This document shows positions 23,418-30,948 of a stretch of DNA of 40,527 nt, piece after piece. How positions within the stretch are numbered: position 1 is the first letter of the stretch; each line of letters begins with the position of its first letter. A program made the translations under genes and the position numbers. The notes under the pieces were generated by a model that had not been told where the DNA came from, did no database searches, and worked only from the letters and a program-made list of their open reading frames with translations. Location: NCBI GenBank assembly GCA_021775575.1, contig JAJFHO010000253.1:1-40527 (forward strand), read 5' to 3'. This stretch comes from Hyphomicrobiales bacterium. GTDB taxonomy: Bacteria > Pseudomonadota > Alphaproteobacteria > Rhizobiales > Methyloligellaceae.

Positions 23418-24410
23418 ATGACCGTTCTGGTTACCGGCGGCGCCGGATATATCGGCAGTCACATGGTCCTCGAATTGCTGGACAGCGGCGAGGAGGTTGT
23501 TGTCGTCGACAATTTGTCTACCGGCTTCCGCTGGGCGGTTGCCGATGCCGCGAAACTGATCGTCGGCGACGTTGCCGATCAGGAACTTGTCGGCGGCTTG
23601 ATTGCAGAACATGGCGTCGACGCCATCATTCATTTCGCCGGGTCGATCGTCGTTCCCGATTCGATCGCCGATCCGCTCGGTTACTATCTCAACAACACCG
23701 TCAAATCGCGCGCCCTCATCGAATGCGCGGTGAATTGCAGCGTGAAACATTTTATCTTTTCCTCGACCGCCGCCGTTTACGGCATGCCGGAAGAAAACCC
23801 GGTTTTCGAAGACGCTTCGCTGCGGCCGATCTCGCCCTACGGCACCTCGAAACTGATGACGGAGATCATGCTGGGTGACGCCGGTAAGGCGCATGATCTC
23901 GATTTTGTCGCGCTGCGCTATTTCAATGTCGCCGGCGCCGACCCCAAGGGCCGTTCCGGCCAGTCGACGCCGCGCGCCACTCATCTCATCAAGGTGGCCT
24001 CGCAGGCGGCGCTCGGCCAGAGGCCGCATCTGGAGGTGTTCGGGACGGACTATCCGACGCCCGACGGCACCTGCATCCGCGACTATATCCATGTTACCGA
24101 CCTGGTCCGCGCGCATATGGCGGCGCTTGCGCTGTTGCGTCGTGGCGGGGGCAGCCAGGTGCTGAACTGCGGCTATGGCCGTGGTGCTTCGGTGCTGGAG
24201 GTGATCGAGGCGGTCAAGAAGGCCTCCGGCGCCGATTTTCCGGTTCGAATTGCGGAACGCCGGCCTGGCGATCCGGCGGCGCTGGTGGCCGGCGCGGAGC
24301 GTATCCGCGAGGTGTTGGGCTGGATGCCGCGCTATGACGATCTGGATATGATCGTCGCCCAGGCGCTGGCGTGGGAGCGGAGGTTGAGCGCGCTGAAGGA
24401 AGCCTCCTGA
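23418..24410 (+). CDS. galE: UDP-glucose 4-epimerase
   Basis: Interconverts UDP-glucose and UDP-galactose using bound NAD; 330 residues of the extended SDR family. The NAD motif is TGGAGYIGSH near residue 6. The catalytic elements are SSTAAVYG and Tyr141-x3-Lys145 in SPYGTSK. NVAGADP, GTDYPTPDGTCIRDYIHV and LNCGYGRG follow in the usual order. The ATG sits downstream of a GGGGGGAAAGGGCG stretch that can serve as a ribosome-binding site. A 9-base direct repeat, GTAACCAAG, occurs twice upstream (23276 and 23303) and may be regulatory. With GalU next door it supplies UDP-galactose to glycans. Confidence 0.96.
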   Translation: MTVLVTGGAGYIGSHMVLELLDSGEEVVVVDNLSTGFRWAVADAAKLIVGDVADQELVGGLIAEHGVDAIIHFAGSIVVPDSIADPLGYYLNNTVKSRALIECAVNCSVKHFIFSSTAAVYGMPEENPVFEDASLRPISPYGTSKLMTEIMLGDAGKAHDLDFVALRYFNVAGADPKGRSGQSTPRATHLIKVASQAALGQRPHLEVFGTDYPTPDGTCIRDYIHVTDLVRAHMAALALLRRGGGSQVLNCGYGRGASVLEVIEAVKKASGADFPVRIAERRPGDPAALVAGAERIREVLGWMPRYDDLDMIVAQALAWERRLSALKEAS

Positions 24411-24478
24411 CGCCAGCGGCGATTGCAGACCAGTCATCGACTTGCCTACTTTTCACCAAGCTTCGATCCGGCTGCGCA

Positions 24479-24506
24479 TTGACGCTTTCTCTGGCTCTGT
24501 TATTGC
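24479..24506 (+). promoter_or_regulatory. Promoter of the first MltB-like gene
   Basis: TTGACG (24479-24484) and TATTGC (24501-24506) are separated by 16 bases, ending about 40 bases before the ATG at 24546. A GGGGAGGTG ribosome-binding site follows. Confidence 0.4.
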
Positions 24507-24545
24507 TCACAAGCAGTGACAATGTTGCGGGGAGGTGCGGCAGGG

Positions 24546-25874
24546 ATGCGGGGTCGCAAGATAATCGCTCGGTGGCTTTTCTGTTTTGGCATGGCGGCTT
24601 ATGCGCTGGCCGCCGGCCTTCCACCGGCACCGGTAGTTGCCGCGACAAAGCAGGAGGTCGCGGCCTATCGAAAAGCCGTCGGCAAACGTTTTGCCGGGTG
24701 GGTTCGGCAATTACGGGCCGAGGCGCAGGCAAAGGGCATCCGCGCATCGACATTCGATGTCGCGATGAAAGGCGTGAAAGTCAATTGGTCGCTGCGTGAT
24801 CTTGCCCCGCCGGACCTCGGGCCCGGGCAGCCGGCCCGGCCCGCGGTTGAGAAGAAGAGCCGCCAGAAACAGCAGCCCGAATTTGACAGGCCCGCGAAAT
24901 ATTTCCCGCCCAACGGTTTGGCCTATGTAACCAAGCTCGGCCGACAGAAACGCTCGGCCTGGGGCAAAACCCTGGAGGCGATTGAGAAGAAATATGGCGT
25001 CGAGCCGCATGTCGTGCTCGCGATCTGGGGCCGCGAAACGGCCTATGGTCGCGCCAAGCTGCCCTATTATGCGATCGCGGCGCTGGCCACGCAGGCCTTT
25101 ATGGGGCGGCGCGCGGAAAAATTCCGCGAGGAACTTCTGCTTGCGCTGCAAATACTGGACGAAGGCCATATCACGCGCGCCGGCATGAAAAGCTCATGGG
25201 CCGGAGCGATGGGGCACACGCAGTTTCTGCCCAGCGATTTCCGCAAATATGCGGTCGATTTCAACGGTGACGGCAAGCTCGATATTTGGGGCACGATCCC
25301 CGACGCGCTCGCCTCCACAGCCAATTTCCTGCGCTCAAACGGCTGGGAGGCCGGCAAGACCTGGGGCTATGAGGTCAGCCTGCCCAAAGGCTTCGATTGC
25401 ACGCTTGAAGGCGTCGCGGGCGAACGCAGCATCGGGGAGTGGGTCGACCTCGGCGTTACCCGGACGCGCGCGCGCAAATTCCGCCCTGACCGGCTGCCCG
25501 AGCGCGCCTATCTCGTCGCCCCGGCGGGGACGCTCGGGCCGGCCTTTCTGGTGCTGAAGAATTTTGCCGTGTTCCGGACCTACAACAAGGCCGACCTCTA
25601 TGCCCTTTATGTCGGTCACGTCGCCGACCGCATCGCTCTTGGCGGCGCCTTCGAGGGGGGGTGGTCACGGGTTGAGAGCTTCACCCGCGACGAGATGAAA
25701 CGCCTGCAGCAAGCGGTAACGGATGCCGGCTTCAATGTCGGCAAGATCGACGGTCTGATGGGGACGATCACCCGCGCGGCGATCGGCAAATGGCAGCGCA
25801 AGCTTGGACTGCCCGTCACCTGCTATCCGCCGCGCTCGTTGCTGAAGAGGGCGGCGGCGCGCGCGCCTGAGTGA
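24546..25874 (+). CDS. Lytic murein transglycosylase (MltB-like) with C-terminal peptidoglycan-binding domain
   Basis: 442 residues. It cleaves the MurNAc-GlcNAc bond of peptidoglycan, forming 1,6-anhydroMurNAc ends. A signal peptide or anchor (about 1-33) precedes an SLT_2/MltB domain. The catalytic Glu164 lies in AIWGRETAYGR, with WAGAMGHTQFLPSDF and DFNGDGKLDIW, the EF-hand-like loop of the family, following. A PG_binding_1 domain (about 370-430, FNVGKIDGLMGTITRAAIGKWQ) ends the protein. No lipobox is present, so it is soluble periplasmic or signal-anchored. The ATG at 24546 is chosen for the GGGGAGGTG site. The lipoprotein gene follows 3 bases after the stop, suggesting translational coupling. 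A paralogue lies at 28143. Confidence 0.93.
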   Translation: MRGRKIIARWLFCFGMAAYALAAGLPPAPVVAATKQEVAAYRKAVGKRFAGWVRQLRAEAQAKGIRASTFDVAMKGVKVNWSLRDLAPPDLGPGQPARPAVEKKSRQKQQPEFDRPAKYFPPNGLAYVTKLGRQKRSAWGKTLEAIEKKYGVEPHVVLAIWGRETAYGRAKLPYYAIAALATQAFMGRRAEKFREELLLALQILDEGHITRAGMKSSWAGAMGHTQFLPSDFRKYAVDFNGDGKLDIWGTIPDALASTANFLRSNGWEAGKTWGYEVSLPKGFDCTLEGVAGERSIGEWVDLGVTRTRARKFRPDRLPERAYLVAPAGTLGPAFLVLKNFAVFRTYNKADLYALYVGHVADRIALGGAFEGGWSRVESFTRDEMKRLQQAVTDAGFNVGKIDGLMGTITRAAIGKWQRKLGLPVTCYPPRSLLKRAAARAPE

Positions 25875-25877
25875 GCC

Positions 25878-26285
25878 ATGGGCCAAGCGCTTCGTCATGC
25901 AGCCCTTGTTGTCTCCGCCATTATGATCTCGGGGTGCGGAACCTCGGGACAGGTGAATCGGGATGAGAGCAATGGCCAGTCCATATCCCTGTCGCCGGCC
26001 CAAATCCAGATCGTGAGGAACGGCGTGAAGTCGATGATCGCCAATCCGGAGTCGGCCGAGTTTACCAAGATGACGGCCCTGACATTCGCCGGAGAGGAGG
26101 GCGTGCAGATCTGCGGCCATGTCAAATACAAGGATGCAACCGGTGCCGATGCGCCGATGCAGCCTTTCTATCTGGAACTGAGAGAGGCCGGCGGCAAGCC
26201 GGTGGCGGAACGCGGTCAAGTGGGCTCGAGCCCGTCGGCGCTGTCGAAGGTCAATTTCATGTGCCGCCGGCATGGCGGAGGATGA
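25878..26285 (+). CDS. Small lipoprotein, function unknown
   Basis: 135 residues with a lipoprotein signal: a hydrophobic N-terminus and a lipobox MISGC, making Cys20 the lipidated residue. The mature part begins GTSGQVNRDESNG. It contains a globular segment (about 40-135) with two further cysteines (QICGHVKY and NFMCRRHGG), perhaps disulfide-linked. I do not recognise a family. The start ATG lies 3 bases after the stop of the MltB-like gene, so the two are almost surely co-expressed and this may be an envelope partner of the transglycosylase. It converges on the cupin gene with a 12-base gap. Confidence 0.75.
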   Translation: MGQALRHAALVVSAIMISGCGTSGQVNRDESNGQSISLSPAQIQIVRNGVKSMIANPESAEFTKMTALTFAGEEGVQICGHVKYKDATGADAPMQPFYLELREAGGKPVAERGQVGSSPSALSKVNFMCRRHGGG

Positions 26286-26297
26286 AGCCGCGGCGGG

Positions 26298-26981
26298 TCA
26301 CGCGATGGTCGGCGCGGCCGGCGGTTTTTTCAGATGCTCGCTCTTGACCCACACCCTGCACCCCTCGGCTCCGGCCCTGGCCTTGAGCGTTCCACCCGCC
26401 GGCAGGCGCAGCCAGGACTGGTAGGTGAAGGCTTCTCCGCCTTCTGAAAAGGACCCCTCAAGGACGAGAAGTTCCATGCCGCCCGGCGTGTCGAGTTCGA
26501 CGTCGGCGTCCGGCGCCCAGCTTTCGACCCGCACGTCCTCGCCCGCATCCTTGTACAGCGGCGCAACCGATACGCCGGGGCGATCGGGCGCCGCTTCTTC
26601 GCTCAGCGTGTCTGTCTGCGTGTAGATTTGCGTGCGATCGTCGGGATCGAATTGCCAGAGCTTGACGAAAATTACGCAGCCCGCTTTGGAACCCGGCGTG
26701 TGTTTCGATGTCGGCGGGTTACGGACATAGGTCCCGGCCGCAAAGTCGCCATGCTCGTCTTGGAACACGCCTTCCAGCACAAGGAACTCTTCGCCGCCCG
26801 TATGTACATGGGATGAGAAGTGGCTGTTCGGGGCGTAGCGGACGATGGTCGTCGCGCGCGCGACTTCATCGCCAATCCGGTCCAGCATCCGCCGCTCGAC
26901 CCCCGCCATGGGCGACGCGACCCATTCCATCGATGCTCCATGCATCGACGCGCGCCTGGAAAAATCCGCATTTATTTCCAT
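26298..26981 (-). CDS. ChrR-like bicupin protein
   Basis: 227 residues with two cupin folds. The first (about 30-110) has the metal-site pattern HVHTGGEEFLVLEG with a later SKHTPGSK. The second (about 130-215) has ELDTPGGMELLVLEG but has lost the histidines, so only the first site is likely to bind metal. This layout matches ChrR-like cupin proteins (PF12973), one of which is the C-terminal domain of the zinc anti-sigma factor ChrR. The N-terminal zinc-binding anti-sigma domain is absent and no ECF sigma gene is adjacent, so an anti-sigma role is not supported. The ATG at 26981 follows AGGGAG. It is divergent from the TIR gene. Confidence 0.85.
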   Translation of the reverse strand: MEINADFSRRASMHGASMEWVASPMAGVERRMLDRIGDEVARATTIVRYAPNSHFSSHVHTGGEEFLVLEGVFQDEHGDFAAGTYVRNPPTSKHTPGSKAGCVIFVKLWQFDPDDRTQIYTQTDTLSEEAAPDRPGVSVAPLYKDAGEDVRVESWAPDADVELDTPGGMELLVLEGSFSEGGEAFTYQSWLRLPAGGTLKARAGAEGCRVWVKSEHLKKPPAAPTIA

Positions 26982-27123
26982 CAAGAAGCTCCCTAGGGAA
27001 TGGCGGCCCGGTGGCTGCGCCGGACGATGACGGCGGGCATCGCTTCGCTCACGATGACATGAAGGGTCCATTGTCCTAGATTGGGCCGCGAAAGGCAAAA
27101 TCGGCGAATAAGATGTGCGAGTA

Positions 27124-28023
27124 ATGTCGGAATCCGCCAAGAGAGTCTTTATTAGCTATGCACGTGAAGATCAGTCGATGGCCGCCGCGTTAGCGGGTGC
27201 TCTTGAACAGCATGGGATCTTGGCGTGGTGGGATTTCAAACTGATCGGTGGCGTCGATTTTCGTGCAGCGCTTCAGCGCGAGCTTGACCGGGCGGATGCC
27301 GTCTTGGTGCTTTGGTCGGAGGATTCCGTTTGCTCAGCTTTCGTCATAGACGAAGCTTATGAGGGCCGCCGGCAGAACAAACTGATCCCGATCTCCGTTG
27401 ACGGCATGGGACCGCCTTGGGGCTTTGGCGACATTCATACGATCGATTATTCCGGCAGGTCCATCGAGGATGTCAGGCCTGTTCTCGAAGCGATTTTATT
27501 GATCGGCGATGGCGAAAAGACGCTTCCGCCGGCGCGCGGTGTAAGCTATTCGGCTCCTGCCCCGGCAAGGGGACGCGCCGATGAGGACCTCGACTATGTC
27601 AAGTATCACAGCGAGGTTCTGGGATTGAGTTTCTCCTATCCGAGCGCGCTGCTCACGCTGGATACGACGCGATTCAAGGACGGGTATTTCGAGCTGCTCA
27701 ATCTGTCCAACGAGACCGAGGCGACACTCTGCTTGACGTCGGTACCAGGGCACAAGGATATCCGGAAAGGCCAGCGGATCGAGCAGGAGATGCTCGAGCG
27801 GCAGGGGAGCCGTTGCACCTATATCGGCCCGCAGGTGGAGAAAAACTGGAGCAACTGGTACGTGCTGAGCGGCTTCGGACCGGACGGAAAATTGTTTTAC
27901 CTGAGACGCTGGTACACGGACCGCGGCACGGTGTCCTTCGAGTTCTGCTTCGATGGTGCGCGGAAGCCGATCTACAACCAGGTCATTGAGGAAATGACGA
28001 TCAAGAGACTGTCATTCGATTAA
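27124..28023 (+). CDS. TIR-domain protein with C-terminal PsbP-like/DcrB-like domain
   Basis: 299 residues, no signal peptide. The N-terminal TIR domain (about 7-125) begins KRVFISYAREDQ, continues with GILAWWDFKLIGG, and carries a glutamate (Glu77, VIDEAYEGRR) at the place where TIR NADases have their catalytic residue. A linker rich in Ala, Pro and Gly follows (about 135-152). The C-terminal domain (about 158-299) is strand-rich: YHSEVLGLSFSYPSALLTL to EMTIKRLSF. Its opening pattern resembles PsbP/DcrB-like domains, but I cannot name a family with certainty. TIR domains in bacteria often deplete NAD in antiphage defence or act as scaffolds. No other defence gene is adjacent. Start chosen at ATG 27124; an in-frame GTG at 27115 is possible. 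Confidence 0.8.
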   Translation: MSESAKRVFISYAREDQSMAAALAGALEQHGILAWWDFKLIGGVDFRAALQRELDRADAVLVLWSEDSVCSAFVIDEAYEGRRQNKLIPISVDGMGPPWGFGDIHTIDYSGRSIEDVRPVLEAILLIGDGEKTLPPARGVSYSAPAPARGRADEDLDYVKYHSEVLGLSFSYPSALLTLDTTRFKDGYFELLNLSNETEATLCLTSVPGHKDIRKGQRIEQEMLERQGSRCTYIGPQVEKNWSNWYVLSGFGPDGKLFYLRRWYTDRGTVSFEFCFDGARKPIYNQVIEEMTIKRLSFD

Positions 28024-28142
28024 ACACGCTGGTGCGCGCTTCCTTCTTCTCTGGATACGGGCGGGTTGATCGTGGCCGGCTAGGACTGAAACTGCTCGAC
28101 TGATAGAATCGCCGGTATCGATTCGCGGGGGTAGTCTTGCCT

Positions 28143-29375
28143 ATGAAAAGACCATTGCGATCAATCGCACTTGCCTCCGGCATGTATGCGCTGGCGATAC
28201 TCGTTGGCGCAACAGCGCAGCCATCCCCGGTCTTCGCGCAGGACGCCGCCTTCGGGCGTTTCGTCGATGACTTCTGGTCCCGCGCGCGCAAGGCCGGAAT
28301 ATCGCGCAAGACCTACCGGGGTGCCTTTTCCGGTGTCGGGCCGGATCCGGAGGTTTTGAAGAAGGCGGATTACCAGCCCGAATTCACCAAGCCGGTCTGG
28401 GAATATCTGGCCTCCGCCGTATCGCAGAAGCGGATCGAAAATGGCCGCAAAATGCTACGCAAATACGGCGGCGTGCTAAAACGATTGGAGCAGCGTTACG
28501 GCGTCGACCGGCATATCGTCCTGGCGATCTGGGGCATGGAAACCGCCTATGGTTCCTTCATGGGCGACAAATATGTCATCCGCTCGCTGGCCACCCTGGC
28601 CTATAGGGGGCCGCGCCAGAAATTCGGGCGCTCCCAGCTCGTCGCCGCGCTGAAAATTCTCCAGAATGCCGACACGACGCCGAACCGAATGATTGGATCA
28701 TGGGCCGGCGCCATGGGCCACACGCAGTTCATTCCCACGACCTATGCGTCCTATGCGGTCGATTATGACGGCGACGGCAGGCGTGATATCTGGGATACGA
28801 TCCCCGACGCGCTGGCCTCGACCGCCAACTATCTCAAGGTTTCGAAATGGCGCCCGGGCGAGACCTGGGGTTACGAGGTCGAATTGCCCAGGGGCTTCAA
28901 CTTTGCGCTGGCGTCGCGGCGTACGGTCAAGACGCTTGCCGCGTGGAAGGCGCTCGGCGTCAAACGCGTCGGCGCCAAGTCCTTTCCCCGGCCGGACGAC
29001 CGGTCATCGATCATCCTGCCGGCAGGCGCGCATGGGCCGGCCTTCGCAGTTCTGAATAATTTCCGCTCGATCCTGCGCTACAATAACGCCACCTCCTATG
29101 CGCTGGCCGTCGGTCATCTTGCCGACCGTATCCGCGACGAGAAATTTCGTGGTTTCGTCAAGCCCTGGCCGACGGAGTACCGGCCGCTGTCGCGCAAGCA
29201 GCGCTTCGAATTGCAGACGTTGCTGGCATCGAGCGGATTCCTGAAAGGCGAAGCGGACGGCGTCATCGGTTCAGGCACACGCGCCGCGGTGCGCGCCTAC
29301 CAGCGCGCGCGGGGCTTGACGGTCGACGGATATCCCAGCGTAAAGCTGCTTGAGCATCTGAAAAGAGGCGGATGA
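28143..29375 (+). CDS. Lytic murein transglycosylase (MltB-like), second copy
   Basis: 410 residues, same domain order as the copy at 24546. A signal peptide (about 1-33, cleavage near VFA-QD) is followed by the SLT_2/MltB domain with catalytic Glu133 in AIWGMETAYGSF, SWAGAMGHTQFIPTTY and DYDGDGRRDIW. A C-terminal peptidoglycan-binding domain (about 350-405, FLKGEADGVIGSGTRAAVRAYQ) ends it. The ATG at 28143 lies about 10 bases after GGGGG; a TTG two codons earlier is not favoured. It is separated from the downstream SGNH gene by a 206-base gap containing a promoter. Two paralogues within 5 kb imply division of labour or different regulation. Confidence 0.93.
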   Translation: MKRPLRSIALASGMYALAILVGATAQPSPVFAQDAAFGRFVDDFWSRARKAGISRKTYRGAFSGVGPDPEVLKKADYQPEFTKPVWEYLASAVSQKRIENGRKMLRKYGGVLKRLEQRYGVDRHIVLAIWGMETAYGSFMGDKYVIRSLATLAYRGPRQKFGRSQLVAALKILQNADTTPNRMIGSWAGAMGHTQFIPTTYASYAVDYDGDGRRDIWDTIPDALASTANYLKVSKWRPGETWGYEVELPRGFNFALASRRTVKTLAAWKALGVKRVGAKSFPRPDDRSSIILPAGAHGPAFAVLNNFRSILRYNNATSYALAVGHLADRIRDEKFRGFVKPWPTEYRPLSRKQRFELQTLLASSGFLKGEADGVIGSGTRAAVRAYQRARGLTVDGYPSVKLLEHLKRGG

Positions 29376-29436
29376 GGGGAGTGTTTCCACTCTCGAAGGC
29401 GCCTTTTGCCTCGCAGACGCCGCAATCCGATGCGAA

Positions 29437-29455
29437 TTTGTCACAACGGGACAAA
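29437..29455 (+). promoter_or_regulatory. Palindromic operator candidate
   Basis: TTTGTC-N7-GACAAA is a perfect 6+6 inverted repeat. It ends 10 bases before the -35 of the predicted promoter of the O-acetylation unit. I do not recognise the cognate regulator. Its position suits an activator. Confidence 0.35.
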
Positions 29456-29465
29456 ATTTCACTCT

Positions 29466-29493
29466 TTGGAAAGCATTTTCCGGCACCTATTAT
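29466..29493 (+). promoter_or_regulatory. Promoter of the O-acetylation gene cluster
   Basis: TTGGAA (29466-29471) and TATTAT (29488-29493) are 16 bases apart. Transcription would start near 29500, giving an 80-base leader before the ATG at 29582, with CGGAG as ribosome-binding site at about 29569-29573. Confidence 0.45.
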
Positions 29494-29581
29494 GACTCTG
29501 TGGTTGGCAAACCCATACCATGCGATCAGAAGCGTACCAGGATGGGACGTGGAGGGTAGTAGTAGCGTCGGAGTAACAAGA

Positions 29582-30886
29582 ATGTTCAGTCTCGCGTATC
29601 TTAAGGCTCTTAACGCCCGATTTTTTTTCCGCCGGGTAGAATTTCTCACCATCGCAATCGTCTGTGCCGCAGTCATGGCGACCGGCGCGCAGGCGCAATC
29701 CTTCAGCCAGTTCGGCCAATATTCGCACAGCTATGTGACGCCCTTCCCGGAAGGCGACCGCTACAAGCTGTATGTGTTCGGGGATTCGCTGGGCGATGGC
29801 ATTTGGGCCGGGCTCTACCGGGCCTTCAAGCCCGACGGCAATATCGATGTCGTCAAGAAATCGAAAGTCTCCACCGGTTTCGTCCGGATCGACTATTTCG
29901 ATTGGAATACCCGTATCCGAAAGATCACCAAGGCTGAGAAATTCCATATCGCGGTGATTATGGTCGGCGCAAACGACATGCAGCCAATCCGCCTGAAGGG
30001 CAAGTGGCACAAGGTCGAAACCGAGGGCTGGCGCGAGATTTACAGTCAGCGCATCGATACTTTCATCAAGCGGCTGAAAGAAACGCATGCGGCTGTCTAC
30101 TGGGTTGGCTTGCCGGTCATGCGCAGCGAAAATCACAACGCCGCCATGCAGGTTATGAATGAAATTTTCCGCGAGAAGGCTTTCGTCAACGGTGTGAAAT
30201 TCATCGATACGTGGAATGGTTTCGCGGACCAGTTCGGCCGCTACAGCGCATTCGGGCCGGACCTGTCGGGGCAGGTGCGCAGGCTCCGGGCCAATGACGG
30301 TGTGCACTTCACCATGAAGGGCTACAGAAAATTGGCTCACTTCGTGGAGCGCGAAATCCGCCGCGATATGCGCAGCGCCAAATCCGAACGCGAGATTCCA
30401 TTGGCTGGCGACGAACCCGAGCAGGCCCGTGCGGTTCCGCGCGAGAGCGGCGAGGGCGCGAAAGATCCGCGGCCCCGCAAAGAGCTGCTGCCTGTTAGGC
30501 CCGCACGCGAGACGGCGGTTGAGAGCGAGCGCAAGAAAAGGCAAGCGAAGACCGAGCCGGCAACCAGTGCCGCCGCGGATACCGCGGCATTCAGCGAAAG
30601 CGAAAAGACCGTGGCCGGGGTCACTGTGCTGCGGCCCGAGATATCGGCCGCAGCCGCGATTGCGGCGACAACTTCCACCTATGCGCCGGAGGCCGAAACC
30701 ATCGCCAGCGACATTGGCGGCGGATTGACAGCGCTTGCGTCGGTGTCGCCCATCAACGATCCGACCCTTTCAGCACGGCAGCGTCTGCCGCTTACGCAGC
30801 GTCCTTATTACCGGGTGCTGATCAAGGGAGAGCAAGTGAAGCCGAAGACTGGCCGGGCCGACGATTTTTCCTGGCCGCGCAGCTGA
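29582..30886 (+). CDS. Exported SGNH/GDSL hydrolase (DUF459-like)
   Basis: 434 residues. A signal sequence (about 1-39, cleavage near AQA-QS) precedes an SGNH domain (about 60-260). The nucleophile Ser69 is in VFGDSLGDG, block III is MVGANDMQP, and the Asp-x2-His pair is in NDGVHFTMKGY. The layout fits DUF459 proteins of alphaproteobacteria. A long charged, Pro/Ala/Glu-rich tail (about 265-390) follows, then a short conserved-looking end (YYRVLIKGEQVK). SGNH enzymes transfer or remove acyl groups from sugars. It heads a unit with a second SGNH lipoprotein and an MBOAT acyltransferase. The ATG at 29582 has a GGAG site and a proper signal peptide; longer upstream frames contain the promoter. 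Confidence 0.82.
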   Translation: MFSLAYLKALNARFFFRRVEFLTIAIVCAAVMATGAQAQSFSQFGQYSHSYVTPFPEGDRYKLYVFGDSLGDGIWAGLYRAFKPDGNIDVVKKSKVSTGFVRIDYFDWNTRIRKITKAEKFHIAVIMVGANDMQPIRLKGKWHKVETEGWREIYSQRIDTFIKRLKETHAAVYWVGLPVMRSENHNAAMQVMNEIFREKAFVNGVKFIDTWNGFADQFGRYSAFGPDLSGQVRRLRANDGVHFTMKGYRKLAHFVEREIRRDMRSAKSEREIPLAGDEPEQARAVPRESGEGAKDPRPRKELLPVRPARETAVESERKKRQAKTEPATSAAADTAAFSESEKTVAGVTVLRPEISAAAAIAATTSTYAPEAETIASDIGGGLTALASVSPINDPTLSARQRLPLTQRPYYRVLIKGEQVKPKTGRADDFSWPRS

Positions 30887-30948
30887 AAAGATTTTGAACG
30901 GCCGCGCCTGCCGCGGACCGAATTGTTTGATTGACTAAGAGGCGTCGT

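Noticed and set aside
26318-26331. T-run after a GC-rich stretch between the lipoprotein and cupin genes as a terminator.
   Set aside because: The run lies inside the end of the cupin gene (Lys-Lys codons) and the possible stem is not adjacent to it.
29372-29581. N-terminal extension of the first SGNH protein to the ATG at 29372.
   Set aside because: The extension contains the predicted promoter, has no ribosome-binding site, and would bury the signal peptide.
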